Origin: Alistipes muris
GTDB taxonomy: Bacteria; Bacteroidota; Bacteroidia; Bacteroidales; Rikenellaceae
Assembly: GCF_943193205.1 (NCBI RefSeq)
Contig: NZ_CALPDD010000003.1
Location: 1 to 64,000, forward strand
Direction: 5' to 3'
Length of the DNA: 64,000 bases
Shown: positions 37,530-46,966 of the stretch, one piece after another
Position numbering within the stretch: the stretch's first letter is position 1
Layout of the letters: each line of letters starts with the position of its first letter
The notes under the pieces: generated by a model
The model's database searches: none
What the model saw: the letters and a program-made list of their open reading frames with translations, nothing else
Told to the model about the DNA's origin: nothing
Translations under genes and position numbers: made by a program

Positions 37530-40127
37530 ATGAATATCAACACACTGACCATCAAGGCGCAGGAGGCGCTGCAAGCAGCGCTTTCGCTGGCGCGGGAGCG
37601 GGGACAGCAAGCCGTCGAACCGCTCCATCTGCTGTCGGTCCTCGTCCGCGAGGACGATTCGCTCGCGGCGTTCCTGCTGGGCCGCGTGGGCGTCAATGTG
37701 CGCGGACTGCGCGAAGAAGCCAACCGCGCCGTCGAAGCTCTGCCCCGCGTAGAGGGCGGCAGCGAGCAGTTCTTCTCGCAGGACGCCACGCGCATCATTC
37801 AGAAAGCCGTCGACTTCACCAAGAATTTCGGCGACAAATATGCGTCGGTCGAACACCTGCTGCTGGGCCTGGTGGCCGAACGCAGCGCGGCGGCGGACCT
37901 GCTGAAACGCAGCGGCGCCACGGAAAAGGAGCTCATCGAAGCCATCCGCACCTTCCGCAAGGGGGCGACGGTCGATTCGCCGACCTCCGAACAGCAGTTC
38001 GATGCGCTGGGCAAATACGCCGTCAACCTCAACGAACAGGCCCGGGCGGGCAAGCTCGACCCCGTAATCGGCCGCGACGAGGAAATCCGCCGGGTACTGC
38101 AAATCCTCTCGCGCCGCACAAAAAACAATCCCATCCTCGTGGGCGAAGCGGGCGTAGGCAAGACGGCCATCGCCGAGGGAATCGCCCGCCGCATCATCGA
38201 CGGCGACGTACCGGAGAATCTGAAGAACAAGGTCATCTACTCGCTCGACATGGGAGCGCTGATTGCCGGAGCCAAATATCAGGGCGAATTCGAGGAACGG
38301 CTCAAGGCCGTGGTGCAGGAAGTGGTGCAGAGCGAGGGCGAAATCCTGCTCTTCATCGACGAAATCCACACGCTGGTCGGAGCGGGCAAGTCGTCGGGGG
38401 CGATGGACGCCGCCAACATCCTCAAACCGGCCCTCGCGCGCGGCGAACTGCGGACCATCGGTGCCACGACGCTCGACGAATTCCAGAAATACTTCGAGCA
38501 GGACAAGGCCCTCGAACGCCGCTTCCAGAAAGTCATGGTCGACGAACCCGCACGCGAAGACGCCATTTCGATTCTGCGCGGGCTCAAGGAACGCTACGAG
38601 AACCACCACCAGGTGCGCATCAAGGACGAAGCCATCGTGGCGGCCGTCGACCTCTCGACGCGCTACATCACCTCGCGCTTCCTGCCCGACAAGGCCATCG
38701 ACCTGGTGGACGAAGCGGCCTCGCGCCTGCGGCTGGAGATGAACTCCGTGCCCGAAGAGATCGACACGCTCGACCGCCGGGTGCGCCAGCTCGAAATCGA
38801 ACGCGAAGCGATCCGCCGCGAAAAGGACGAAGAACGCGTCGGGCAGCTGACCCAGGAAATCGAGGAACTCAAATCGCGCCATGCGGCGATGCGTGCCAAG
38901 TGGCAGGGCCAGCGCGACCTGCTGCGCAAGATTCAGGACAACAAGGACCGAATCGAACGGCTCAACGTCGAAGCCCGGCAGGCCGAACGCGAGGGCGACT
39001 ACGGCCGGGTGGCCGAAATCCGCTACGGCAAAATCCAGCAGGCCGAAAAGGAAATCGAAGCCTTCGAGGAGGAATACAAGCTCACAGCCGCCAATGGCTC
39101 GATGATCAAGGAAGAAGTCGACGCCGAGGACGTCGCCGAGGTGGTTTCGCGCTGGACGGGGATTCCCGTGACGCGGATGCTTGCCTCCGAACGCGAAAAA
39201 CTCCTGCACATGGAAGACGAACTTCACAAACGGGTCGTCGGGCAGGAACAGGCCATCGCGGCGATTTCGGATGCCGTGCGCCGCTCGCGGGCCGGGCTCA
39301 ACGACCCCCGCAAACCCATCGGCTCGTTCATCTTCCTGGGCACCACGGGCGTGGGCAAGACCGAACTGGCCAAGGCGCTGGCCGAATTCCTCTTCAACGA
39401 CGACCAGATGCTTACGCGCATCGACATGAGCGAATACCAGGAACGCCACAGCGTGTCGCGGCTGGTCGGAGCCCCTCCGGGATACGTGGGCTACGACGAG
39501 GGCGGCCAGCTGACCGAAGCCGTACGGCGCAAGCCCTATTCGGTGGTGCTCCTGGACGAAATCGAAAAGGCCCATCCCGACGTCTTCAACATCCTGCTTC
39601 AGGTGCTCGACGACGGCCGTCTGACCGACAACAAGGGCCGCACGGTGGACTTCCGCAACACCATCGTCATCATGACCTCGAACATGGGGGCGCAGATCAT
39701 TCAGGAGCGTTTCGCGGCGGCGGCCGACGGCAAGAAACTCGACCCGGAACTGGTCGAAGAGACCCGCGACGAAGTGGTCGACCTGCTCAAGCAGCACCTC
39801 AAGCCCGAGTTCCTGAACCGCATCGACGAAATCGTCATGTTCGAGCCGCTGACCCGGCGCGACATCGAACGCATCGTCGAAATCCAGCTCGGCATCGTCG
39901 GCCGGATGCTCTCCGAAAACGGCATCGTGCTGGAATACACCGACGCGGCCCGCGACTGGATTGCGACGGCGGGATTCGACCCGCTCTACGGAGCGCGGCC
40001 CGTCAAACGGACCATCCAGCGCTACGTGGTCAACGACCTCTCCAAGCGGATTCTGGCCGGCGAGGTCGACCGTTCGAAACCCATCCGCATCGACGCCGCG
40101 AACGACGCGCTGACGTTCGAGAACTGA
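37530..40127 (+). CDS. clpB: ATP-dependent chaperone ClpB
   Basis: 865 residues, full length. N-terminal Clp repeat domain, first AAA+ (Walker [10 protein letters not shown] about 205), coiled-coil middle domain (about 410-520, Glu/Arg-rich heptads), second AAA+ (GTTGVGKTE about 604). No adaptor-binding IGF/L loop for ClpP was noticed. It disaggregates proteins with DnaK in the cytosol during heat and other stress. Preceded by a possible sigma-54-type promoter and followed by a strong terminator. Confidence 0.95.
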   Translation: MNINTLTIKAQEALQAALSLARERGQQAVEPLHLLSVLVREDDSLAAFLLGRVGVNVRGLREEANRAVEALPRVEGGSEQFFSQDATRIIQKAVDFTKNFGDKYASVEHLLLGLVAERSAAADLLKRSGATEKELIEAIRTFRKGATVDSPTSEQQFDALGKYAVNLNEQARAGKLDPVIGRDEEIRRVLQILSRRTKNNPILVGEAGVGKTAIAEGIARRIIDGDVPENLKNKVIYSLDMGALIAGAKYQGEFEERLKAVVQEVVQSEGEILLFIDEIHTLVGAGKSSGAMDAANILKPALARGELRTIGATTLDEFQKYFEQDKALERRFQKVMVDEPAREDAISILRGLKERYENHHQVRIKDEAIVAAVDLSTRYITSRFLPDKAIDLVDEAASRLRLEMNSVPEEIDTLDRRVRQLEIEREAIRREKDEERVGQLTQEIEELKSRHAAMRAKWQGQRDLLRKIQDNKDRIERLNVEARQAEREGDYGRVAEIRYGKIQQAEKEIEAFEEEYKLTAANGSMIKEEVDAEDVAEVVSRWTGIPVTRMLASEREKLLHMEDELHKRVVGQEQAIAAISDAVRRSRAGLNDPRKPIGSFIFLGTTGVGKTELAKALAEFLFNDDQMLTRIDMSEYQERHSVSRLVGAPPGYVGYDEGGQLTEAVRRKPYSVVLLDEIEKAHPDVFNILLQVLDDGRLTDNKGRTVDFRNTIVIMTSNMGAQIIQERFAAAADGKKLDPELVEETRDEVVDLLKQHLKPEFLNRIDEIVMFEPLTRRDIERIVEIQLGIVGRMLSENGIVLEYTDAARDWIATAGFDPLYGARPVKRTIQRYVVNDLSKRILAGEVDRSKPIRIDAANDALTFEN

Positions 40128-40136
40128 CACAGCGAA

Positions 40137-40167
40137 ACGCCGGGGTGATTTCCCCGGCGTTTTTTTG
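40137..40167 (+). terminator. clpB terminator
   Basis: ACGCCGGGG (40137-40145) pairs with CCCCGGCGT (40152-40160), followed by seven T's. Confidence 0.93.
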
Positions 40168-40251
40168 TCTCGGACAGCGTGCCGCATGTCGCGAAAAAGC
40201 GTTTTCCGGACCGGATTTTCGGCCGCAAGCCGGAAAACCGAAGAATTTTCG

Positions 40252-40259
40252 TACCTTCG
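40252..40259 (+). promoter_or_regulatory. -7-like element for the glycosyltransferase gene
   Basis: TACCTTCG at 40252-40259, one mismatch to TAnnTTTG, 21 nt before the ATG at 40281. Confidence 0.45.
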
Positions 40260-40280
40260 TTTCCTGTAGAATCATCAGCC

Positions 40281-41462
40281 ATGCAAGTCCGCATCATAGA
40301 TACCGTAGCCCGGGATTCGTTCCACGAGGTGTTCAACGCCGCGCTGCTGGTCATGTGCCTGCGGCTGTGCGGCCGTGCGGAATACCATTGCCACCCCTCG
40401 CAGCGCCGATGTCTCGAACAGCTGCTCGAACGCCACGGATACGCCGGAGAACTGCCGCGCGTCGCATTCCGCAGCGTCCGGGTAGTGCGGCGCGAAGGCC
40501 CCGCAGGATGGATATGCCGCTACGCGGCGGCCGCCCTGCGGAGCAGCTGGCGGCTTGTCCGCTCCCGGCCCGACGAACTCGTGGTGTTCAACTACAACAA
40601 CCCGCTGGCGCTACCCTTGCTGAACCTGCTGAACCGCATGCTGCACCGCCGCGTGCTGATCGTCTGCCACGGCGAACTGGAGCTGCTCGCCGGACGGCAT
40701 CCATGGTGGCGGGCATCGGGCTGGTTCGCGCGGATTCTCCGCCGGACGTTCGGCCGAAAACGGCTCGACCGGAATATGCGGTTCTGCGTGCTGGGACAAT
40801 CCATTCTGCACAACCTGCGCCCGTATCTCTCCGAAGCGAATGCACCGCTCTTTTTCGCCGTCGACCACCCCGGATTCTTCGACGAAACACCCGCGAGCCC
40901 CTCGCCGCACGACACGCTGCAAGTCGGAACGGTGGGCCAGCTCACCCCGGCCAAAGGGCTGGACCGCATACTCAGGCTCTCCCGCCGGATTCCCGTGCCG
41001 CTGACCGTTGTGGGACGCACCTATGGATTCCATGACCATGCCCGCTGGCCCGGCGTCCGCTTCGTGGCCGGAACGGAAAACCGCTTCATCCCCCGCGAAC
41101 GCTTCGAGCAGGAGACCGCCGCGCTCGACTATGTGCTTTTTGCCTACGACCCCGGCAGCTATCGGCTGACGGCGAGCGGTGCCATCCTCGACGCACTCAA
41201 CCTCGGGCGGCCCGTCATCACGCTGCGCAACGACTATTTCGACGACGTACTGCGATTGCCCGTCGGGTACGTGGTCGACGACATGGAGGAAATGGCCGCC
41301 CTGATTCGTCGGCTGGCCGCCGAATACCCCGCAGGCACCGACCCGCAGTTTACGGAGAATATCGCCCGGCTGCGCCGTGAGTTTGCGGTGGAGACGGTCG
41401 CCGAACGGCTGCGCGAAGCCCTCGCGGCCTTTGTTCCCGAACTGAAAAATCCGCAACGATGA
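40281..41462 (+). CDS. glycosyltransferase, GT4-like
   Basis: 393 residues from MQVRIIDTVARDSFHEVF; the in-frame ATG at 40179 precedes the -7-like box. The Rossmann-like C-terminal half has VGTVGQLTPAKGLDRILRLS and ALDYVLFAYDPGSYRLTASGAILDALNLGRPVI, a GT-B pattern with the E-x7-E-like segment changed. It likely transfers a sugar in lipopolysaccharide or capsule synthesis; donor and acceptor unknown. It overlaps the next gene by 4 nt, so they form a pair. Confidence 0.75.
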   Translation: MQVRIIDTVARDSFHEVFNAALLVMCLRLCGRAEYHCHPSQRRCLEQLLERHGYAGELPRVAFRSVRVVRREGPAGWICRYAAAALRSSWRLVRSRPDELVVFNYNNPLALPLLNLLNRMLHRRVLIVCHGELELLAGRHPWWRASGWFARILRRTFGRKRLDRNMRFCVLGQSILHNLRPYLSEANAPLFFAVDHPGFFDETPASPSPHDTLQVGTVGQLTPAKGLDRILRLSRRIPVPLTVVGRTYGFHDHARWPGVRFVAGTENRFIPRERFEQETAALDYVLFAYDPGSYRLTASGAILDALNLGRPVITLRNDYFDDVLRLPVGYVVDDMEEMAALIRRLAAEYPAGTDPQFTENIARLRREFAVETVAERLREALAAFVPELKNPQR

Positions 41463-42343
41463 CTTTTTTTGCCAAAACCGACCGCCTGCTGCGCAATCTC
41501 TACGAAACCGCATTCTATTTCGCGGCGATGACTACGAAAGAGAATTTCCGCAACTATATCCGCCGGGCAGGCACGGTGGGGACCCCAGCCCCGACGATGG
41601 CGATTCTGGGCAACGGTCCGGCGCTGGCCGACGAACTGCCGCGCCTGCTGGAAGAGATGCGGGGGGGGGACCGCGATTTTCTGGCGGTCAACTTCTTCGC
41701 CGAAGACGAACGTTTCGCCGAACTGCGCCCAGCCTACTACGTACTCTCCGACCCGATGTTCTTCCGCGACACGGCCGAACGCCAACGGGTCGAAGCACTC
41801 TACCGCGCGATGAACGAACGGGTCGCATGGCCCATGAACCTCTACGTACAATATTATAATCCCGAGCGGTTCGACTACCGCGCCGCCCTGCCCAACCCGA
41901 ACATCCGCATCGTGCCGTTCCACACCCTCACTTACCGCGGATTCCGCCGCCTCGAATTCTGGCTCTACCGCCACGGCCTGGGCAGCGCCAACTTCGGCAC
42001 CGTGGTGCAGGTGGGCGAATACATTGCGCTGTTGTTGGGATACAAGCGAATCGAACTCTACGGCGTCGACCACACGCTGTTGGAGGGGCTGTGCGTAGAC
42101 GACGTCAACCGGCTGTGCCGCGCCGACCGCCATTATTATGACGACGGAGCGCCTGCCGCACTGCGGCCGATGTTCCAGAAAGCGCCGCGGAGGCCCTATA
42201 CGATGGCGGTCTACCTGGCCGAAGTGGCCGAACTTTTCCGCGGCCACGAAGTACTGCGCGACTATGCCCGCTCGCTTGGCGCGCGAATCGTCAACCGCAC
42301 CCGCGGCTCGATGATCGACGCCTACGAACGGGAAAGATTCTGA
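41459..42343 (+). CDS. DUF115 / MptE-like family protein with a poly-G tract
   Basis: 294 residues. AILGNGPALADELP and VGEYIALLLGYKRIELYGVDHT match the DUF115 (6-hydroxymethylpterin pyrophosphokinase MptE-like) domain, also found in Maf flagellin glycosyltransferases and glycan gene clusters. Paired by a 4-nt overlap with a glycosyltransferase, it is more likely involved in glycan synthesis than pterins (inference). The codons for Arg-Gly-Gly-Asp are written with nine consecutive G's (41661-41669); a change in tract length would frameshift after about 68 residues. Confidence 0.7.
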   Translation: MTFFAKTDRLLRNLYETAFYFAAMTTKENFRNYIRRAGTVGTPAPTMAILGNGPALADELPRLLEEMRGGDRDFLAVNFFAEDERFAELRPAYYVLSDPMFFRDTAERQRVEALYRAMNERVAWPMNLYVQYYNPERFDYRAALPNPNIRIVPFHTLTYRGFRRLEFWLYRHGLGSANFGTVVQVGEYIALLLGYKRIELYGVDHTLLEGLCVDDVNRLCRADRHYYDDGAPAALRPMFQKAPRRPYTMAVYLAEVAELFRGHEVLRDYARSLGARIVNRTRGSMIDAYERERF

Positions 42344-42442
42344 AAAGACAGGCGGTTCTCCGAACCGCGCGAGCCGCAGCTTCCCGGCGCGGAGGCTCGC
42401 AATCGCTCGCCCCGCAGGCCGCGGCCGCAATCAAAAAAACGA

Positions 42443-43393
42443 CTACTCGATATACTTGCCGACGAAATCCTCCACCCGCCGGGTATACTCCTCGCGGTTG
42501 TCGCGGTAGGAAAGCGCATGCGCGGCGCCGGGCACGACCCACAATTCCTTGTCGCCCTGCTGCTTGGCCTCGTAGAGCGGATAGACCATTTCCGTCGGCA
42601 CAAAATCGTCGGCATCGCCGTGGATGAACAGCATCGGCAGGGTGCTTTTGCGCACCTGCTCCAAGGCCGAAGCCTCGCGGAAGTTCCATCCGTAACGCAA
42701 ATCGCACAGCCAGCTGGCGACGGGCAGCAACGGAAAGGCGGGCAGATGGAACTGCTCCCGGAGTTCCTTGGCGAACTGGTCGCGGACGCTGGTATAGCCG
42801 CAGTCCTCGACGAAACACTTCACATAAGGCTGCTGCTGCTCGCCCGAAACCATCATCGTGGTGGCGGCACCCATCGAGATGCCGTGCACGACCATCTGCG
42901 TATGGCCGCCGAAAATTCCGTTGGCGATCTCCATCCACCGCAGCACGTCCAGCCGGTCTTTCCACCCCATGCGGATGGCCCGGCCCTCGCTTCGGCCGTG
43001 GAAATAGAGGTCGGGCAACAGGATGTTGTAGCCCAGGTCGCGGTTGTACATGTAGCCGATCATCAGCATACGGACAGCGTTGTCCGTATATCCGTGCACA
43101 ATGACGGCCGTACGGTCGGTCGGCTTGGGCGCAAAGGCATAGATGGCGTGGAGCCGCTCGCCCTCGGCTCCGACAATCGTCGTATCGCGCAGGGCGCCCG
43201 TGGTCTCAAGGCTGTCCAGCCAAGGCTCCAAGAAAGGATATTCGGTAGTCATGACCTCGCGGGCCGCAGCATTGCGTGCACGCATGGTCTTGCGGGGTGT
43301 GAGCGAATACGCCAACAGACAGAGACTGCCGCCGGCGACGACACCCACCGCGACGGCCGCAGCCACGGCCGTCCAGCGCAAAGTTTTTTTCAT
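42443..43393 (-). CDS. alpha/beta hydrolase, membrane-anchored or secreted
   Basis: 316 residues. An N-terminal hydrophobic segment (AVAAAVAVGVVAGGSLCLLAYSL) is an uncleaved anchor or signal. The serine hydrolase features are GISMGA (nucleophile Ser), the oxyanion HGYTD, and an acid/His pair in HGDADDFVP and GAAHALSY. It belongs to the BAAT/DUF-type 'alpha/beta hydrolase' relatives in Bacteroidota; substrate unknown. Separated from the SDR gene by 45 nt on the same strand, so possibly cotranscribed. Confidence 0.82.
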   Translation of the reverse strand: MKKTLRWTAVAAAVAVGVVAGGSLCLLAYSLTPRKTMRARNAAAREVMTTEYPFLEPWLDSLETTGALRDTTIVGAEGERLHAIYAFAPKPTDRTAVIVHGYTDNAVRMLMIGYMYNRDLGYNILLPDLYFHGRSEGRAIRMGWKDRLDVLRWMEIANGIFGGHTQMVVHGISMGAATTMMVSGEQQQPYVKCFVEDCGYTSVRDQFAKELREQFHLPAFPLLPVASWLCDLRYGWNFREASALEQVRKSTLPMLFIHGDADDFVPTEMVYPLYEAKQQGDKELWVVPGAAHALSYRDNREEYTRRVEDFVGKYIE

Positions 43394-43438
43394 ACGGTTC
43401 GGAATCGGGTTTTCAGCTCGCGGGCAAGAACCGCGCCG

Positions 43439-44389
43439 CTATCGAACGGCGAATTTCTGCCGGATGTGCTCCAGCATGTCGTCGGTCATGCGCGAGAGGT
43501 CCCATTCGGGTTTCCAGCCCCACTCCTCGCGGGCACAGGTGTCGTCGAGCGAATTGGGCCAGCTCTCGGCGATGGCTTTCTTGACGGGGTCGACGTCGTA
43601 GTCCATCGTGAACGATGGCATGCGCTTCTTGATTTCGGCACAGATGATTTCGGGCGTAAAACTCATCGACGCAAGGTTGAAGCTGTTGCGGTGGATGAGC
43701 TTCGCGGGGTCGGTCTCCATCAGCTCGACGCACGCACGCAGCGCATCGGGCATATAGATCATGTCCATGTAGACGTCGGCCGGAATCGGGCAGGTGAAGC
43801 GCCCCGACTTGACGGCTTCGTAGTAGATTTCCACCGCGTAGTCGGTCGTGCCGCCGCCGGGCAGCGTGACGTTGGAAATGATGCCGGGGAAACGCACCGA
43901 ACGGGTGTCGACACCGTATTTGTGGTGATAATAGTTGCCCAGCATTTCGCCCGTGTACTTGCAGATGCCGTAGATGGTCGTGGGCTGCATGATGGTGTCC
44001 TGCGGCGTACCGTCCTTGGGCGACGAGGGGCCGAACGCACCGATGGACGAGGGGGTGAAGAGGGCGCAATGGTGCTGCCGCGCCACTTCGAGCGAATTGT
44101 TCAGCGCACCCATGTTGACGCTCCAGGCCATCTGGGGATTGCGCTCGCCGACGGCCGACAAGAGGGCCACGAGGTTGAAAATGGTGTCGATATGATAGCG
44201 TGCCACGACCGACGCCATGGCCGTGGCATCGAGAGCGTTGAGCACCTCGAAAGGCCCTGCCTCGCCCAGCTCGCGGCAATCGCGCATGTCGGTCGCAACC
44301 ACGTTCGTGTCGCCGTAAATCTTGCGCAGATAGCATGTCAGTTCGGAACCGATCTGACCGCCCGCGCCTACTATCAGGATTTTTTTCAT
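43439..44389 (-). CDS. NAD-dependent epimerase/L-threonine dehydrogenase-like SDR
   Basis: 316 residues. Extended SDR: GAGGQIGSELT (NAD), catalytic YGICKYTGE (YxxxK), PSSIGAFG and FPGIISN. The GPF/RFPGIIS pattern and length agree with the SDR-type L-threonine 3-dehydrogenase common in Bacteroidota, which makes 2-amino-3-ketobutyrate. A sugar epimerase role cannot be excluded. Confidence 0.82.
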   Translation of the reverse strand: MKKILIVGAGGQIGSELTCYLRKIYGDTNVVATDMRDCRELGEAGPFEVLNALDATAMASVVARYHIDTIFNLVALLSAVGERNPQMAWSVNMGALNNSLEVARQHHCALFTPSSIGAFGPSSPKDGTPQDTIMQPTTIYGICKYTGEMLGNYYHHKYGVDTRSVRFPGIISNVTLPGGGTTDYAVEIYYEAVKSGRFTCPIPADVYMDMIYMPDALRACVELMETDPAKLIHRNSFNLASMSFTPEIICAEIKKRMPSFTMDYDVDPVKKAIAESWPNSLDDTCAREEWGWKPEWDLSRMTDDMLEHIRQKFAVR

Positions 44390-44449
44390 TGATTTAAGTT
44401 GTTAACTGCAAGTAAAGGTAGAAATTTTTCGCGAAAATCGTATAATTTT

Positions 44450-44480
44450 TTTGTCTTTTCATTTTTCTTGTGTACTTTTG
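44450..44480 (+). promoter_or_regulatory. promoter for tRNA-Thr
   Basis: TTTG at 44450-44453, 19-nt spacer, TACTTTTG at 44473-44480, 21 nt before the tRNA. Confidence 0.82.
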
Positions 44481-44501
44481 CATCACTCTTAAGGAGGGAA
44501 T

Positions 44502-44573
<72 letters not shown>

Positions 44574-44582
44574 CGCAATCGG

Positions 44583-44614
44583 GAGGCCGCCAGTCGTGGC
44601 GGTCTCTTTTTTTT
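44583..44614 (+). terminator. terminator between tRNA-Thr and the DAHP synthase gene
   Basis: GAGGCCGCCA (44583-44592) pairs with TGGCGGTCTC (44597-44606) and a T8 run follows. It ends 10 nt before the next ATG. As the next gene has no other promoter in view, partial readthrough from the tRNA promoter (attenuation) is possible. Confidence 0.88.
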
Positions 44615-44623
44615 CGCAGCGCC

Positions 44624-45691
44624 ATGACCCACACCGAACCCATCCGTTTGGCCGCCGCCGACAGCCGCCGCCCGCTGGTCATCGCCGGACCGTGCAGCGC
44701 CGAGACCGAGGAACAGACCCTCGCCACGGCCCGCCAGCTGGCCAACGAAGGGGTCCGCATCTTCCGCGCGGGGCTCTGGAAACCCCGCACCAAGCCGGGC
44801 GGATTCGAGGGGGTAGGAAGCGCAGGCATCGCATGGCTGGAACGCGTCAAGCGCGAAACGGACATGTACGTCGCCACCGAAATCGCTACGCCGCACCACG
44901 CTGAGGCGGTCCTCGAAAGCGGCATCGACCTGCTGTGGATCGGCGCCCGGACCACAGCCAACCCGTTCGCCGTGCAGGAAATAGCCGACGCACTCAGCGG
45001 CCGCGACATCCCCGTACTCGTCAAGAATCCTGTCAGCCCCGACCTCGAACTCTGGATCGGCGCCGTCGAACGGCTCCGCAACGCCGGAATCCGCCGCATC
45101 GGGGTCATCCACCGCGGATTCACCTCCATCGACCGCAGCCGCTACCGCAACCACCCGATGTGGGGCATTCCCATCGAACTGCGCCGCCGTTTTCCGGAGC
45201 TGCAGATTTTCTGCGACCCGAGCCACATAGGCGGCGCGCGCGAGCTGGTCGCTCCGCTGGCGCAGCAGGCCATGGACTTAGGTTTCGACGGACTTTTCGT
45301 CGAATCGCACTGCCGCCCCGACGAGGCATGGAGCGACAAGGCCCAGCAAATTACGCCGCAGGCGCTCGCCCGAATCGTCCGCCAACTCGTCATCCGCGAA
45401 ACGGCCACGACCACCGACAACCTCAACGGACTGCGGGCCGAAATCGACAAGCTCGACGACCGGCTGCTGGAACTGCTCGCCGAGCGGATGCGTGTGGCAT
45501 GCGAAATCGGCCGCTGCAAAAAGGAGCACGGCATGCCCGTTCTTCAGACCCGGCGCTACGAACAACTCCTTTCGCGGCGCACGGAGCAGGCCGCCGAACT
45601 GGGCATGGACCGCGAATTCATGCGCAGCGTCCTGCGGGCCATCCACGAAGAATCGGTCCGCCAGCAGATGCGCATCATCGACGAAAAATAG
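44624..45691 (+). CDS. bifunctional DAHP synthase / chorismate mutase
   Basis: 355 residues. The N-terminal domain (1-260) is the AroG-beta type KDO8P/DAHP synthase: LVIAGPCSAETEEQ, GLWKPRTKPGGFEG, RTTANPFAVQEI, DPSHIGG. The C-terminal 90 residues (LNGLRAEIDKLDDRLLELLAERM) form an AroQ chorismate mutase. The fusion makes the first shikimate intermediate and converts chorismate to prephenate, so the mutase domain may provide feedback control. The only visible upstream promoter is that of tRNA-Thr beyond a terminator. Confidence 0.93.
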   Translation: MTHTEPIRLAAADSRRPLVIAGPCSAETEEQTLATARQLANEGVRIFRAGLWKPRTKPGGFEGVGSAGIAWLERVKRETDMYVATEIATPHHAEAVLESGIDLLWIGARTTANPFAVQEIADALSGRDIPVLVKNPVSPDLELWIGAVERLRNAGIRRIGVIHRGFTSIDRSRYRNHPMWGIPIELRRRFPELQIFCDPSHIGGARELVAPLAQQAMDLGFDGLFVESHCRPDEAWSDKAQQITPQALARIVRQLVIRETATTTDNLNGLRAEIDKLDDRLLELLAERMRVACEIGRCKKEHGMPVLQTRRYEQLLSRRTEQAAELGMDREFMRSVLRAIHEESVRQQMRIIDEK

Positions 45692-45742
45692 GGACCAGCC
45701 GTTATTTTTCCGCACCCCGCACGACAAATCGGTTTTTATTCG

Positions 45743-45750
45743 TATCTTTG
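45743..45750 (+). promoter_or_regulatory. -7 promoter element of the B12 operon
   Basis: TATCTTTG at 45743-45750, just before the riboswitch aptamer. No clear -33 TTTG. Confidence 0.6.
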
Positions 45751-45757
45751 CCCCGGC

Positions 45758-45945
45758 AAAGGTTTCCTGTACGGTCCCGCCGCGGACCTGGAATCAAAAG
45801 GGAACGCAGTGCGAATCTGCGACAATACCCGTTGCTGTGAGTTCCGGCGCTCGCCGAGCGTCCGAAGTTCTGCAATCCGCCACTGGCCCCGCGGCCGGGA
45901 AGGCGCAGAACGAAGAACAAGTCAGAAGACCTGCCGATGCCGTAA
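45758..45945 (+). promoter_or_regulatory. cobalamin riboswitch aptamer
   Basis: Diagnostic blocks are in order: GGTTTCCTGT at 45761, GGAACGCAGTGCGAATCTGC (45801-45820), GCCACTGGCCCCGCGG in the middle, and the B12 box AAGTCAGAAGACCTGCC at 45919-45935. The aptamer binds adenosyl- or related cobalamins. It precedes a terminator at 46073-46106 and a B12-uptake-like operon, so B12 should switch the operon off. Confidence 0.92.
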
Positions 45946-46072
45946 CACAAGGATTTGCTGCCTGCGGGAGTACGGGCGAGAATCGGAACGACGTCGGCGG
46001 ATTCCTTTCCGCACGGGCAGACCCGGCAGAACGCCCGGTAGAGAGCCGACCGACACTTCCGTTTTTCGTTGC

Positions 46073-46106
46073 ACCGTGTTCCCCGGGGACACGGTCGATT
46101 TTTTTA
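46073..46106 (+). terminator. riboswitch-linked leader terminator
   Basis: ACCGTGTTCC (46073-46082) pairs with GGACACGGT (46087-46095), followed by TCGA and a T run, 26 nt before the first gene. Its position in the leader suggests transcriptional control by the cobalamin riboswitch. Confidence 0.8.
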
Positions 46107-46131
46107 TACCTATTTAATTAAATATCGCGCA

Positions 46132-46953
46132 ATGAAAAACCTTTTCAAACTCCTGCCCGTAGCCCTGCTGGGACTGACGCTGGCCAGCTGCAACGACAAT
46201 GACGACAATCAGGGCCTGCCCCAAACAGCCGTGCTGACGTTCGAGGACAGCGACTACAAAGGTACCGACAACGGCGGCAAGGGCTTCGACGACTGGTCGT
46301 CGCTCATCGACGACCCCCAGTACAACGGTCCGCTGCTCTACCCCGACGCCACCGACTGGCTCTACAACTGGAACGACGAGGGCAACACGTTTCTGGCATC
46401 GGAGCTGACCAACAACTACGGCGACAACAAGTTCTGGGGTGGCGGCCACGTCGTGTCGAACTATGCGGACACCGACTTTGCGAACTGTGACTTCAAACGC
46501 CAGCTGGCCGTCTATGCTGCGGGCGGTCACAACGGCTCGAAAAACTTCTGCGTGCATAACGGCACCGTGGCATCGGGCGACACTTACAGCAAACGCCCGT
46601 CGTTCTATTTCAAGGACGGCACCGAACGCATCGTGGACCACATGTGGGTAGCCAACACGACTTATGTAGTGAACGCCATTGTAAACGGCGACGGCCAAAG
46701 CCCCGCATTCGGCCAGGGCGACTTTCTGAAAGTCGTGGCCATCGGCATCGACACCGACGGCAAGGAGACCGGGCGCTGCGAAATCTTCCTCGCCAAAGAC
46801 ACCGACTACCTGAAGGAGTGGACCAAATGGAGCCTCGCTTCGCTGGGCAAGGTCGCCCGCATCGAATTCAACGTCGAGGGCTCCAAGATGGGCACCTACG
46901 GCCTGAACACTCCGGCCTATTTCGCTTACGACGACGTTCTTGTAGTGCTCTAA
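46132..46953 (+). CDS. DUF4465 lipoprotein, BtuH-like
   Basis: 273 residues. Lipoprotein signal with lipobox LASC (Cys19), then a beta-rich domain starting LTFEDSDYKGTD with DDWSSLIDD, GGHVVSNYAD and an ending TPAYFAYDDVLV, the DUF4465 pattern. DUF4465 lipoproteins in Bacteroides B12 loci include surface B12-binding proteins (BtuH); I recall this and cannot check it here. As first gene behind the cobalamin riboswitch it is probably a surface B12 binder. Confidence 0.8.
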   Translation: MKNLFKLLPVALLGLTLASCNDNDDNQGLPQTAVLTFEDSDYKGTDNGGKGFDDWSSLIDDPQYNGPLLYPDATDWLYNWNDEGNTFLASELTNNYGDNKFWGGGHVVSNYADTDFANCDFKRQLAVYAAGGHNGSKNFCVHNGTVASGDTYSKRPSFYFKDGTERIVDHMWVANTTYVVNAIVNGDGQSPAFGQGDFLKVVAIGIDTDGKETGRCEIFLAKDTDYLKEWTKWSLASLGKVARIEFNVEGSKMGTYGLNTPAYFAYDDVLVVL

Positions 46954-46966
46954 TCCGTTTTCGTCA

